Source: SIRX01 sp965214475
GTDB taxonomy: Bacteria; Actinomycetota; Rubrobacteria; Rubrobacterales; Rubrobacteraceae
DNA length: 64,000 bases
Assembly (NCBI GenBank): GCA_965214475.1
Contig: OZ243953.1
Coordinates: forward strand, 1,488,001-1,552,000
Direction: 5' to 3'
Below the pieces are notes generated by a model that had not been told where the DNA came from, searched no databases, and was given only the letters and a program-made list of their open reading frames with translations. Position numbers and translations under genes: made by a program. Shown piece by piece: positions 23,986 to 31,768 of this stretch. How positions within the stretch are numbered: position 1 is the stretch's first letter; every line of letters starts with the position of its first letter.

Positions 23986-25036
23986 CGTTTTCCTCGTCCA
24001 CGCCCGCTTCGCCGAAGGTTGCCATCTCATCCAGCGTACGGGCTGCGGCTACCACGACCGGCATCGCCAGTGCAGCCCCACTCCCCTCACCAAGCCGCAT
24101 CCCGAAGTCGAGTAGCGGTTCTAGGCCGAGATGCCGTAGCGCAACGGTCTGTCCCGGCTCGATTGAACGATGGCCGGCTATCATGGAGTTTCGCACGGTC
24201 GGGGCCAGTTTGTCGGCCAATAACGCCGCTGACACTACCGGAAGCCCATCCAGGACTATGGGAACTCGACGGGCGGCGAAGTCCAGGCAACAACCGGCGA
24301 GAAAGCCGATCTCATACCCACCGACCGCACCCAAGACATCGAGCGCATCTTCCGGGTCTGGCTGATGGAGTTCGAGCGCGGTGGAGATAACAGCTTGCTT
24401 CCGCTCCAGAACCTCGTCCTCGATCATGGTCCCACGCCCCGTCACCTCTTCTACAGGAGCACCGGTTATAGCCGCAACAATGGCTGCTGCAGCGGTCGTG
24501 TTGCCGATACCCATGTCTCCGAATCCTAGTAAAGTCGTTCCAACGTCCGCCAACTCCTCGGCTAGAGCTATGCCCGCCTCTACGATTTGCCGGGCGTGTT
24601 CTGGTGGCATCGCCGGTTCGTGGAGCATGTTGCGCGTACCGGGTGCGAGACGGACGCTGCGGAGTTCGGGGTGCGGTACCGGCTCGGGGTCCACGCCCGC
24701 ATCCACCAAGATCAAACGTGCCCCGGCGGCGTCTGCGAGAACGTTGATCGCCGCGCCGCCGACGAGGATATTCTGGACCATCTGCGCCGTAACCGATGCC
24801 GGATATGCGCTCACACCTTCTTCGGTTACGCCGTGGCTCGCGGCGGCCACCACGAACGTCCGGTTCGGGAAACGGGGCCGGGCCTCGCCGGTAATTCCCG
24901 CCAGTCTTACACTCAACTCTTCCAGTTGCCCAAGCGCACCGGCGGGTTTGGTCAGGTGGCTCTGGCGTATTTCGGCGGCCTCCATCGCCTCCCGGTCGAG
25001 GTTTGGTATGCGGGAGATGGTGTCCTCCAGGTTCAT
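23975..25036 (-). CDS. cobT: nicotinate-nucleotide--dimethylbenzimidazole phosphoribosyltransferase CobT
   Basis: CobT makes alpha-ribazole phosphate from nicotinate mononucleotide and the lower-ligand base. The 353-aa protein starts MNLEDTISRIPNLDREA at ATG 25036 behind GGAAAGGAACC and shows SHLTKPAGALGQLEELS near residue 30, ASHGVTEEGVSAYP near 75, GFGDMGIGNTTAAAAI near 165 and LGEGSGAALAMPV near 320, the last carrying the catalytic Glu. The ATG overlaps the stop of the phosphatase gene upstream (ATGA). The presence of CobT and CobS indicates full lower-ligand attachment. Confidence 0.95.
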   Translation of the reverse strand: MNLEDTISRIPNLDREAMEAAEIRQSHLTKPAGALGQLEELSVRLAGITGEARPRFPNRTFVVAAASHGVTEEGVSAYPASVTAQMVQNILVGGAAINVLADAAGARLILVDAGVDPEPVPHPELRSVRLAPGTRNMLHEPAMPPEHARQIVEAGIALAEELADVGTTLLGFGDMGIGNTTAAAAIVAAITGAPVEEVTGRGTMIEDEVLERKQAVISTALELHQPDPEDALDVLGAVGGYEIGFLAGCCLDFAARRVPIVLDGLPVVSAALLADKLAPTVRNSMIAGHRSIEPGQTVALRHLGLEPLLDFGMRLGEGSGAALAMPVVVAAARTLDEMATFGEAGVDEENDGG

Positions 25037-25668
25037 TGCAGGTTCCTTTCCAACGACGGCACTTCGTTGAAGGTCCGTAAGATAGTAGCTGTCGGGTAAA
25101 CATCTAGGGCAGTGATGCCACCGAGGTCTGTTCGTAACCTCCAGTGTTGATCGAATGGCAAACCTAATAAGTGGCAGAGAAGCAGCCGGATCGGGGCTCC
25201 ATGAGACACTAGCAGCACCCGCCCGCCGGAGTGTTTGCGCAGCAGATCCTCCCACGCCGCCTCGGTACGGTTCCACAGGTCGGCCCCACTCTCGCCCCCG
25301 TGCGCCCGGCTATCCCAGAAGTTACCGAAGCGTTGCCGAGCCTGTTCGCCGTATCGGGTAGAAACCTCTTCGTGGGTCAGTCCCTCCCAGAGCCCGTGGT
25401 CCACCTCGCGCCAACGCTCGTCCTTCTCCACCTCCGGACGTTGCTCTCGCGCGACTCCGGCGGCGATGCTGTCGGTACGTGAGAGGCCGGTGGAGATGAC
25501 CGCCGTGTACACACCTCTAAGGAGCCGGAAGACCGTCGCTTCGGCCCGCAGCCTCCCGAACTCCGTCAGGGGACGGTTGGAGTGGCTTTGGTAGCGGCCC
25601 TCCTTGTTCCAGTCCGTCTGGGTGTGACGCACGAGCTTGACGTGGGTGTGATTGGAAGTTCCTATCAT
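25033..25668 (-). CDS. cobC: histidine phosphatase family protein, probable alpha-ribazole phosphatase
   Basis: This 211-aa protein is in the histidine phosphatase superfamily and, in this operon, most likely removes phosphate from alpha-ribazole 5'-phosphate (CobC role). It begins VKLVRHTQTDWNKEGRYQ, where the usual RHG triad has Thr in place of Gly, and has WREVDHGLWEGLTHEE near 80 and LLVSHGAPIRLLLCHLLGLP near 160 with the second catalytic His. It overlaps btuF upstream and cobT downstream by four bases each. A general phosphoglycerate-mutase-like phosphatase is the alternative. Confidence 0.82.
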   Translation of the reverse strand: MIGTSNHTHVKLVRHTQTDWNKEGRYQSHSNRPLTEFGRLRAEATVFRLLRGVYTAVISTGLSRTDSIAAGVAREQRPEVEKDERWREVDHGLWEGLTHEEVSTRYGEQARQRFGNFWDSRAHGGESGADLWNRTEAAWEDLLRKHSGGRVLLVSHGAPIRLLLCHLLGLPFDQHWRLRTDLGGITALDVYPTATILRTFNEVPSLERNLQ

Positions 25669-26651
25669 CCTCCGCCGGTCGTGTCACCTCCACCGAAGAC
25701 GTCGGGATGGATGGTCTCGGCAATCTCTCGTACCCCGTCCACGATCCGGGGTCCCGGACGATTAACAAGGTCGTCGTTTATGACGAAGACTTTGTCCTGC
25801 TGAACGGCCTGCAAGGAGGAATACGGCTGGCGGCTGACGATGCTCTCGACGGTTGCGCCGGAGCTACGGCCGGCCAGGTAGTATTCCGGGTCGTCCTGGA
25901 GCAGCTTCTCGACCGAGTATTGCGGGTAGGCTTGCTGGGCGTCGGCGGTCACGTTCTTGCCACGCGCTATCTGGATCGCATCCTGCACGAAACTACCCGG
26001 CCCGACGGTGAACAGGGGATCGTAGCCGAGCTCGTAGAAGACTGTCGGCTCCGACACGCCTTCGAGTTGTTTCTCTAGCTGACCCAACTCGCTCCGCAGC
26101 CGCTCTTCGACGACCTGGGCCTTCTCGGTGTTGCCGACGACCTTGCCTACCTGGCTGACGCTGTCTATTGCCTCATCTACGCTGGTGGGGTTCAACGCCA
26201 CGACTTTGGCCCCGGTTTTCTTCTCCAGGTCTTTAGCCTGTTCTTTCGTATAACCATCGAAGGATTGTATGATGACGTCTATGCCGAGCGAGGCTATCTT
26301 CTCGGTGTTCGTCTGCTGGTAGTCCCCGATCTTATCTATGCTCTCGACCTGTTGTGGGTAGTCGTCGGCGGTCGTTACCCCGGCGACCCGATTCCCAGCA
26401 CCGACGGCGAAGAGCGTCTCCGTCGCACTCGGCGCCAGAGAGCCGATCTGCTCCGGCCGCTCCTCTATCTCGACCTTTCGTCCTAGAGAATCCGTTACGG
26501 TAACCGGGAACGTAGAGGCCGTCGTCCCGCCTCCCCCGCCACCAGACGTATCATCGGTTGTAGACTCGCTTTGTGAGGACTCCTGGCCGCACGCCGCAAC
26601 AAAGACCGCCATAGTGAAAGCGGCCAACAACAAAATTATCTTTCTGTACAA
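25665..26651 (-). CDS. btuF: cobalamin ABC transporter substrate-binding lipoprotein (BtuF type)
   Basis: The 328-aa product is an iron-complex/cobalamin periplasmic-binding-type lipoprotein. A TTG start at 26651 follows AGGGAGG by five bases and gives a signal peptide with lipobox FVAAC (Cys near residue 21). Mature family motifs are RPEQIGSLAPSATETLFAVGAG near residue 75, VAGVTTADDYPQQVESIDKIGDYQ near 95 and the C-terminal WETPFS-less tail ending in Gly-rich residues. It is the first gene behind the B12 riboswitch at 26771-26971, so uptake should fall when coenzyme B12 is plentiful. Confidence 0.9.
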   Translation of the reverse strand: MYRKIILLLAAFTMAVFVAACGQESSQSESTTDDTSGGGGGGTTASTFPVTVTDSLGRKVEIEERPEQIGSLAPSATETLFAVGAGNRVAGVTTADDYPQQVESIDKIGDYQQTNTEKIASLGIDVIIQSFDGYTKEQAKDLEKKTGAKVVALNPTSVDEAIDSVSQVGKVVGNTEKAQVVEERLRSELGQLEKQLEGVSEPTVFYELGYDPLFTVGPGSFVQDAIQIARGKNVTADAQQAYPQYSVEKLLQDDPEYYLAGRSSGATVESIVSRQPYSSLQAVQQDKVFVINDDLVNRPGPRIVDGVREIAETIHPDVFGGGDTTGGG

Positions 26652-26770
26652 GAGATCCTCCCTGGAGCACACTAACTTTGTTTACCCGTGGTGCCGCAGG
26701 GGGCGCTAATAGAAACCGGTATCGCGCATCGTTCCCACTCCTTCCTCGAAGAGTCTCTTGGGTTTATGCG

Positions 26771-26971
26771 CCCTGGCAGGTCTCCTGGCTCACGACTCTA
26801 ACGCCGGAGTTCGCTGCCTTCCCGGGCTTTCTACAGCCCAGTGACCGAGGAGTCCGTAACTCCCCCGAAGCGATCTCTGACCTCGCCGCACACAGTGGCG
26901 GGACCGCGCCGGACTTTAACCGGCTTCCCTTGCACCATGACGCTACATTTACGAAAAGGACGCTACCAGGA
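26771..26971 (-). promoter_or_regulatory. cobalamin riboswitch controlling btuF-cobC-cobT-cobS-btuC-btuD
   Basis: The minus strand carries the B12-riboswitch core: AAGCCGGTTAAAGTCCGG, GCGGTCCCGCCACTGT with the B12 box GCCACTG (26893-26899), and GAGCCAGGAGACC (26779-26791). CCTGG (26772-26776) pairs with CCAGG (26966-26970) to close the aptamer. It begins right at the cobD stop codon and lies about 120 bases before the btuF start. Binding of adenosylcobalamin should reduce expression. Confidence 0.93.
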
Positions 26972-28084
26972 TTAGCCTCGCCCGTCAATCGCCGAGCAAC
27001 GCTCCGAGACCAAACGCCGACACTCCTCCGGAAGCCGCACGGCCACCCGAATGTACTCCGGTAAACCGAAAGAGGCGCAGTCCCGCACCTGAAAACCCCG
27101 GCTTAATAACTTGCGCCGCAAGCGGGCCGCATCTCCTACTTTTACGAGCAGGTAGTTCGCCCGGCCTGGCGGCACTTCGAGGCCGAGCCTCAGCAGTTCC
27201 CGGCGCAGTCGTCCGGCGGTATGGACCATGCTCCGCCGGCTGTCCTCCAAATGATTCAGGGCCGGGGCGGAGAGCGCCGCTACTCCGGCGGCCTGGGCGG
27301 GCGCCCCGACGTTCCAGGGAGGACGGACGACGGAGAGAGCTCGGATAGTATCCGGTGCAGCCAGGACATAGGCGAGCCGTAACCCGGCGAGCGCATGACT
27401 CTTGGTCATGGAGCGCAACAGCACGAGGGCGCCGGAGATGAGATCCGTAAGGTCTTCGGGCTCTCCTTCGAGCATCAGGTCCCGGTAGGCTTCGTCCAAT
27501 ACGAGGAGCCCGCCAACGCGAGCAGTCGTCTCTAGCAGCCGTTTGATGGAATCCCGGTTCAGGTAGTCGCCGGTTGGGTTGTTGGGGTTGCAGAGCCAGA
27601 TCAGGCGCGGCTTCTCCCGCTCGATAGCTTCGAGGAGGCTCAGGAGATCCAGGGTTACTTCTGAGCCCGACACCCGCCGGTTGTGGTGGACCACCCGGGC
27701 GCCGCACAGGCGACTGGCCCGTTCGTACTCGCCGAAGGTCGGGCCTACGATGAGGATTGCGTCTCCCCGGTCGAGGTAGATGCGGGCGAGATGGTCTATG
27801 AGTTCGGCGGACCCGTTTCCGACCGAGATAGAAGACGCATCCACCTCCAGGCGCCCCGAGAGCGCGAGTCGCAGCTCCTGGCACTCCTTGTCCGGGTAGC
27901 GCTCGATATTCGCCGCACGGGCCGCCTCCTCGACCACCGGAGCCGGACCGTAGGGGTTGATGCTGGAACTGAAGTCGGTAACGTCTTCCGGCTCGATCCC
28001 CAATCGGGCTAACTCCCCATGATCGAGGGCCCCGTGGGCCACCGGCGAGACCTCCGCGAAAGGCGAGTTGGGCCGGACGGGCAT
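26972..28084 (-). CDS. cobD: threonine-phosphate decarboxylase-like aminotransferase (CobD of Salmonella nomenclature)
   Basis: This 370-aa fold-type I PLP enzyme resembles histidinol-phosphate aminotransferase and CobD, which decarboxylates threonine phosphate to aminopropanol phosphate for the cobalamin side chain. It has VTDFSSSINPYGPAPVVEEA near residue 37, LIWLCNPNNPTGDYLNR near 165, DEAYRDL near 195 and the PLP Lys in LRSMTKSHALAGLRLAYVLA near 220. Context (cbiB upstream, riboswitch downstream) favours CobD over HisC. The ATG shares one base with the cbiB stop (TGATG). Confidence 0.88.
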   Translation of the reverse strand: MPVRPNSPFAEVSPVAHGALDHGELARLGIEPEDVTDFSSSINPYGPAPVVEEAARAANIERYPDKECQELRLALSGRLEVDASSISVGNGSAELIDHLARIYLDRGDAILIVGPTFGEYERASRLCGARVVHHNRRVSGSEVTLDLLSLLEAIEREKPRLIWLCNPNNPTGDYLNRDSIKRLLETTARVGGLLVLDEAYRDLMLEGEPEDLTDLISGALVLLRSMTKSHALAGLRLAYVLAAPDTIRALSVVRPPWNVGAPAQAAGVAALSAPALNHLEDSRRSMVHTAGRLRRELLRLGLEVPPGRANYLLVKVGDAARLRRKLLSRGFQVRDCASFGLPEYIRVAVRLPEECRRLVSERCSAIDGRG

Positions 28085-29013
28085 CAGACGACCTTCTTGC
28101 CCAACACTGTTATCACCAGCGTGAAGACCGCACAAAGAGCGGCGGCCCGCCGAACGAGAGAGATGGCGCTGTGGATGTCTTTGGCGCATGGCTCCCTCGC
28201 GGCTTCGTTGAGGCAGTAACTGCCCGGCTTGCGGAGTGAGACGGCCAGAGCCCCTGCTGCTGCGGCCATCGGCCAACCGGCGTTCGGGCTCGGGGTTTTG
28301 TCGTGGTCGCCCACGAGGACGCGCCAGACCCCGCCGACATCGGCATCGGAGACGACCAGGATCATTAGCGTCGTCAGGCGCGCGGGTATGAAGTTGAGCG
28401 CGTCGTCCAGGCGGGCGGCGGCTTTGCCGAGGTGTTCGTACTCACCCCGGTAGCCGATCATGGAGTCAGCGGTGTTCGCCGCCCGGTAGTAAACGGCGGC
28501 GTGCAGGCCACCGACGGCGTACGCCAGCAGCGGCGCGACGAATCCATCGCCCAGGTTCTCGGCCAGGGACTCGATGGCGGCGGCGGAGACCTCGGAGGCG
28601 TCGAGTTTCGAGCGGTCGCGGCTGACGAGGGCGAGCAGCGCCTCTCTGGCCGCCGGGAGGTCGTCCGTGGCGAGCGGTTCGGCGACTGCGTAGGCCGCTT
28701 TTTCGAGGGCACGATAAGCGAAGCAAGACTTCAACAGCCACGCGCCCGCTACGAGCCGCAACGGTCCCGGCTTCAACGCCCGGAGCGAGAGCCCGGCCCC
28801 CAGCGCCGGAACCAGGGGCATCAGGGCCGCGCACGCCGTCCCGTAGACTAATTCCCGTCGGGGACCTTTGGGAGCCCGTCGGACACAGAGCTCGATGAGC
28901 TTGCCCATCCCCACCACCGGGTGGATGCGGGCCGGCGGCTCTCCGGCACCGAGGTCAAGGGCCAGCGCCAAGAGGAGCGTCGCCGGTTTCTCGAAGCTAC
29001 CGGCCCGCTTCAT
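28084..29013 (-). CDS. cbiB: adenosylcobinamide-phosphate synthase CbiB (CobD of Pseudomonas nomenclature)
   Basis: This 309-aa integral membrane protein attaches aminopropanol (phosphate) to adenosylcobyric acid. Motifs include ALALDLGAGEPPARIHPVVGMGKLI at the start, RDRSKLDASEVSAAAIESLAENLGDGFVAPLL near 150 and NTADSMIGYRGEYEHLGKAAARLDD near 195, all typical. The true start is uncertain: I take ATG 29013; an upstream frame to 29082 overlaps cobO. It is followed by cobD with a one-base overlap. Confidence 0.92.
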   Translation of the reverse strand: MKRAGSFEKPATLLLALALDLGAGEPPARIHPVVGMGKLIELCVRRAPKGPRRELVYGTACAALMPLVPALGAGLSLRALKPGPLRLVAGAWLLKSCFAYRALEKAAYAVAEPLATDDLPAAREALLALVSRDRSKLDASEVSAAAIESLAENLGDGFVAPLLAYAVGGLHAAVYYRAANTADSMIGYRGEYEHLGKAAARLDDALNFIPARLTTLMILVVSDADVGGVWRVLVGDHDKTPSPNAGWPMAAAAGALAVSLRKPGSYCLNEAAREPCAKDIHSAISLVRRAAALCAVFTLVITVLGKKVV

Positions 29014-29047
29014 CCGCAGTGCGGGTGTGCTCCAGGGCGCGAAGCTG

Positions 29048-29629
29048 TTACCACTCGATCCCTTTTTGCCCTTTATAACCATCGTCCATCGGATGCTTTA
29101 TCTTCGTAACCTCGCTGACCAGATCCGCTGCAGCGACCAACTCCTCCGGTGCGTCCCGCCCGGTGATGATGACGTGCTGAAAACCGGGCCTGTTTTGCAG
29201 AACCTCTACCACCTCCGCGGCGTCTATCCAGCCGAACTTCATTGGGTAGGTAAACTCGTCCAGCAGGAGCATGTCGTAGGTCTCGTCCGCTAAGCGGCGC
29301 TGAACCTCCTCCCAACCCTCCCGGGCCAGGTCTGCGGAGTGTTCGAGGTCCTGTACCATCCAGGTCCAGCCGTCGCCCATCTTGAACCAGTCTATGTTGC
29401 CCAGGGTCTCGGCGGCCTTCTGCTCCCCGATGTTCCACTTGCCGCTCTTCAGGAACTGGTAGACGCCCACTTTGTAGCCCCGGGCCCACCCGCGGAGCAT
29501 GACCCCGAAAGCCGCCGTGCTCTTGCCCTTGCCGTATCCGGTGTTTACGACGAGCATGGGCCGCTCCCTGTTGGCCCTGCGCTGCAGTCGCTCCTCCCTC
29601 GGTTCCCGGTTCTCTCGTGTCTCGCTCAA
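29048..29629 (-). CDS. cobO: corrinoid adenosyltransferase CobO/BtuR
   Basis: This 193-aa enzyme transfers the adenosyl group from ATP to cob(I)alamin or cob(I)inamide. A P-loop VNTGYGKGKSTAAFG is at residues about 29-43, followed by GWARGYKVGVYQFLKSG; DMLLLDEFTYPMKFGW near 122 and VIITGRDAPEELVAAADLVSEV near 150 are diagnostic of the CobA/CobO type. The start is TTG 29629 with AGGAGGGACGTAGC upstream, overlapping the cobQ stop region. It would adenosylate imported corrinoids before CobU and CobS act. Confidence 0.93.
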   Translation of the reverse strand: MSETRENREPREERLQRRANRERPMLVVNTGYGKGKSTAAFGVMLRGWARGYKVGVYQFLKSGKWNIGEQKAAETLGNIDWFKMGDGWTWMVQDLEHSADLAREGWEEVQRRLADETYDMLLLDEFTYPMKFGWIDAAEVVEVLQNRPGFQHVIITGRDAPEELVAAADLVSEVTKIKHPMDDGYKGQKGIEW

Positions 29630-29630
29630 G

Positions 29631-30935
29631 CTACGTCCCTCCTGTCGAGGTGTTCTGTATTTCCCGTACCGGTTTCGGCGCCGGGTTGTTTGTCAGTCTG
29701 GGGCTCAACGTCGGCAGTCTGCGAGGTGGACCGGAATCTATCAGTCGCATCAAGGCTTCGCGGTCCACGTTGTCGGCGATGAGGTCTCCGAGTTTCTCCA
29801 GCCGCGCTTCTCGGGCGTCGGAGAAACTTTGTTCGCCGGGCACCCAGTCGAGGTTTCGCGCCTCCGCCACGAAGCGCAGGAAGCGGCGACGAAAACCGTC
29901 GGATTCCATTACGCCGTGCCAGGAGGTTCCGAAGACGGCGCCAATCCGGCAACCCTCCTCAGAGCCGTCGGAGATGAAAAGTGACTCACCACCGTTGCGG
30001 CAGACTCTTCCGTGACGGATCTCATACCCCGAAACTTGCGCATCCCCGAACCTCGGCGCCCGCCCTTCGGGTCGGATCAGCAGCTTCTCCTCCTCGAAGA
30101 CGGTTTCTACGGGTAGGAGACTGAGGCCCGGGGTTTCGGATTTCTCGCTCTCTACGTTGTCTGAAATCCAGGTTCCAAGCATCTGGTAACCGCCGCAGAC
30201 ACCCAGGGTCGGGAGACCGCGCCGGGCGCGCTCGGCGAAGGCTTCGTCCAGGCCCCATTCCCGCAGTTGCGCGAGATCCGCCACGGTTGCTTTGGTGCCG
30301 GGGATGACGGCAAGGTCGGCGGCGAGTATCTCCGATGGTGAAGCGGTGAATGAGACTGTAACACCGGGTTCGTGGGCGAGGGCGTCGTAGTCGGTGAATA
30401 TGGAAATTCTGGCGAGCCGGGCCACCGCGACCCGCAAAATATCTTTTCCCAGCGGCGGGGCGGTCCCGCGCGGCGCATCGAGGGCGACAGAATCTTCCCC
30501 GTCTATACTAAGGCCCGTCGCATAAGGTAGCGTGCCGAGGATCGGGCGTCCCGTAAGCTGAGATAGTTGATCCAGACCCGGAGCCAACAGCGCCGGATCT
30601 CCCCGGAACTTGTTTACCAGAAATCCGCCTACATGCGCCTGGTCTTTCTCCGATAGCAACGCGAGCGTACCGTAGAAGCTGGCGAGCATGCCACCCCGGT
30701 CTATATCTCCCACGACGACCACCGGCAAGTTTGCTGCACGCGCGAGGCCCATGTTAACGAGGTCGTTCTCGCGCAGGTTTATCTCCGCCGGGCTCCCGGC
30801 CCCCTCGCAGACGACAACATCGAAGCGCCGCCGGAGTTCTTCGAGCGACTCCAAGACGACCGGCAAGAGTGCTTCCTTCATATTCACGTAGCCGTGGGCA
30901 CCGGCTGTATTCCAGGGTTTACCGACGACTATCAC
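29631..30935 (-). pseudogene. cobQ: cobyric acid synthase CobQ, N-terminally truncated
   Basis: CobQ amidates adenosylcobyrinic acid a,c-diamide using glutamine and ATP. The 434 residues present cover the middle and glutamine-amidotransferase parts: VVVCEGAGSPAEINLRENDLVNMGLA near residue 40, VGDIDRGGMLASFYGTLALL, and the triad region GVCGGYQMLG (nucleophile Cys) with SWHGVMESDGFR. What is missing is about 100-110 N-terminal residues holding the P-loop and PFKxQNM motifs. The open frame upstream of GTG 30935 still encodes PNGAQ, as in the family, and then runs into the riboswitch stem. It seems to be a deletion that fused the riboswitch to the gene body. It may be inactive, or supply only amidotransferase function. 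Confidence 0.85.
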
Positions 30936-30960
30936 CTGCGCCCCGTTCGGAATTTTGTGG

Positions 30961-31110
30961 GTGGAAGATCAGTCTCCTGGCTCCCGGCTCGACACTCGCC
31001 CCAACCTTCCCACCGGCACCGCCGACAGTGGCTCTACTATAGGGCTCGATCCCCGGTTACAGTGGCGGGACCGCGCCGGACTCTAACCGGCTTCCTGACC
31101 CCTTCCAACA
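30961..31110 (-). promoter_or_regulatory. second cobalamin riboswitch, upstream of truncated cobQ
   Basis: The minus strand contains AAGCCGGTTAGAGTCCGG, GCGGTCCCGCCACTGT (B12 box GCCACTG at 31060-31066) and GAGCCAGGAGACT (30971-30983). TGGAAG (30962-30967) pairs with CTTCCA (31102-31107) to close the aptamer. It lies only about 25 bases before the first possible start codon of the truncated cobQ, leaving little room for a normal expression platform. Confidence 0.92.
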
Positions 31111-31152
31111 CCTGTTTACCAAACGGCAGCATAGCCTCGGAGACACTTTGGG

Positions 31153-31725
31153 TCAATCGGCTACTGCGGGAAATTTCCCCTTCAGCACGAGTGGAAGACC
31201 GACGGCCATCAAACAAACGGCATCGGCCTCCGCCGCCACCCGCTGATTCGCCAGCCCCAGAGCATCGCGGTACCAACGTCCCAGCGAGTATGCCGGAACG
31301 ACTCCGCTACCGACCTCATTGGTAACGACCACGACCGTCTTCTCTGACTCCCGGACCACCGCGAGAAACTCCTCGACCGCACCGGTCACAAAATTCAGGA
31401 TCGCCTCCTCGCCATCTTCCTCGTGCGCAAGCAGTATGTTGGATACCCATCCAGACAAACAATCCAGCAGGACGACCGACTCCCTCAAAGTCGCAATGGT
31501 CCCTATGATGTCTAGTGTCGTCTCCACCGTGCGCCATTCCGGTGGGCGGCGGGCCTTATGGCGTTTGATCCGATGCTCCATCTCTTCGTCGCCCACTTCG
31601 AGCGTTGCTACATAAGCAACTTCGCCACCGAAACTCCCAACCAACTCTTCGGCGTAGCGCGACTTGCCGGAACGGGCGCCGCCCGTGGTGAGAAAGAGTT
31701 TGCTATCCCTCGCCGGTTCGTTCAT
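31153..31725 (-). CDS. cobU: adenosylcobinamide kinase/guanylyltransferase CobU
   Basis: This 190-aa bifunctional enzyme phosphorylates adenosylcobinamide and converts it to the GDP derivative that CobS uses. The P-loop TTGGARSGKSRYAEELV is at residues about 13-29, followed by VAYVATLEVGDEEMEHRIKRHKARRPPEWRTVE (includes the guanylylation His region) and VVVTNEVGSGVVPAYSLGRWYRDALGLANQRVA near 130. Length is typical. It ends just before the second riboswitch and starts 44 bases from the end of hsdR on the same strand. Confidence 0.93.
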   Translation of the reverse strand: MNEPARDSKLFLTTGGARSGKSRYAEELVGSFGGEVAYVATLEVGDEEMEHRIKRHKARRPPEWRTVETTLDIIGTIATLRESVVLLDCLSGWVSNILLAHEEDGEEAILNFVTGAVEEFLAVVRESEKTVVVVTNEVGSGVVPAYSLGRWYRDALGLANQRVAAEADAVCLMAVGLPLVLKGKFPAVAD

Positions 31726-31768
31726 TCAGAAACGGTGAGTTCGGGTCTGTGGGGCGACGTCTTCACTT

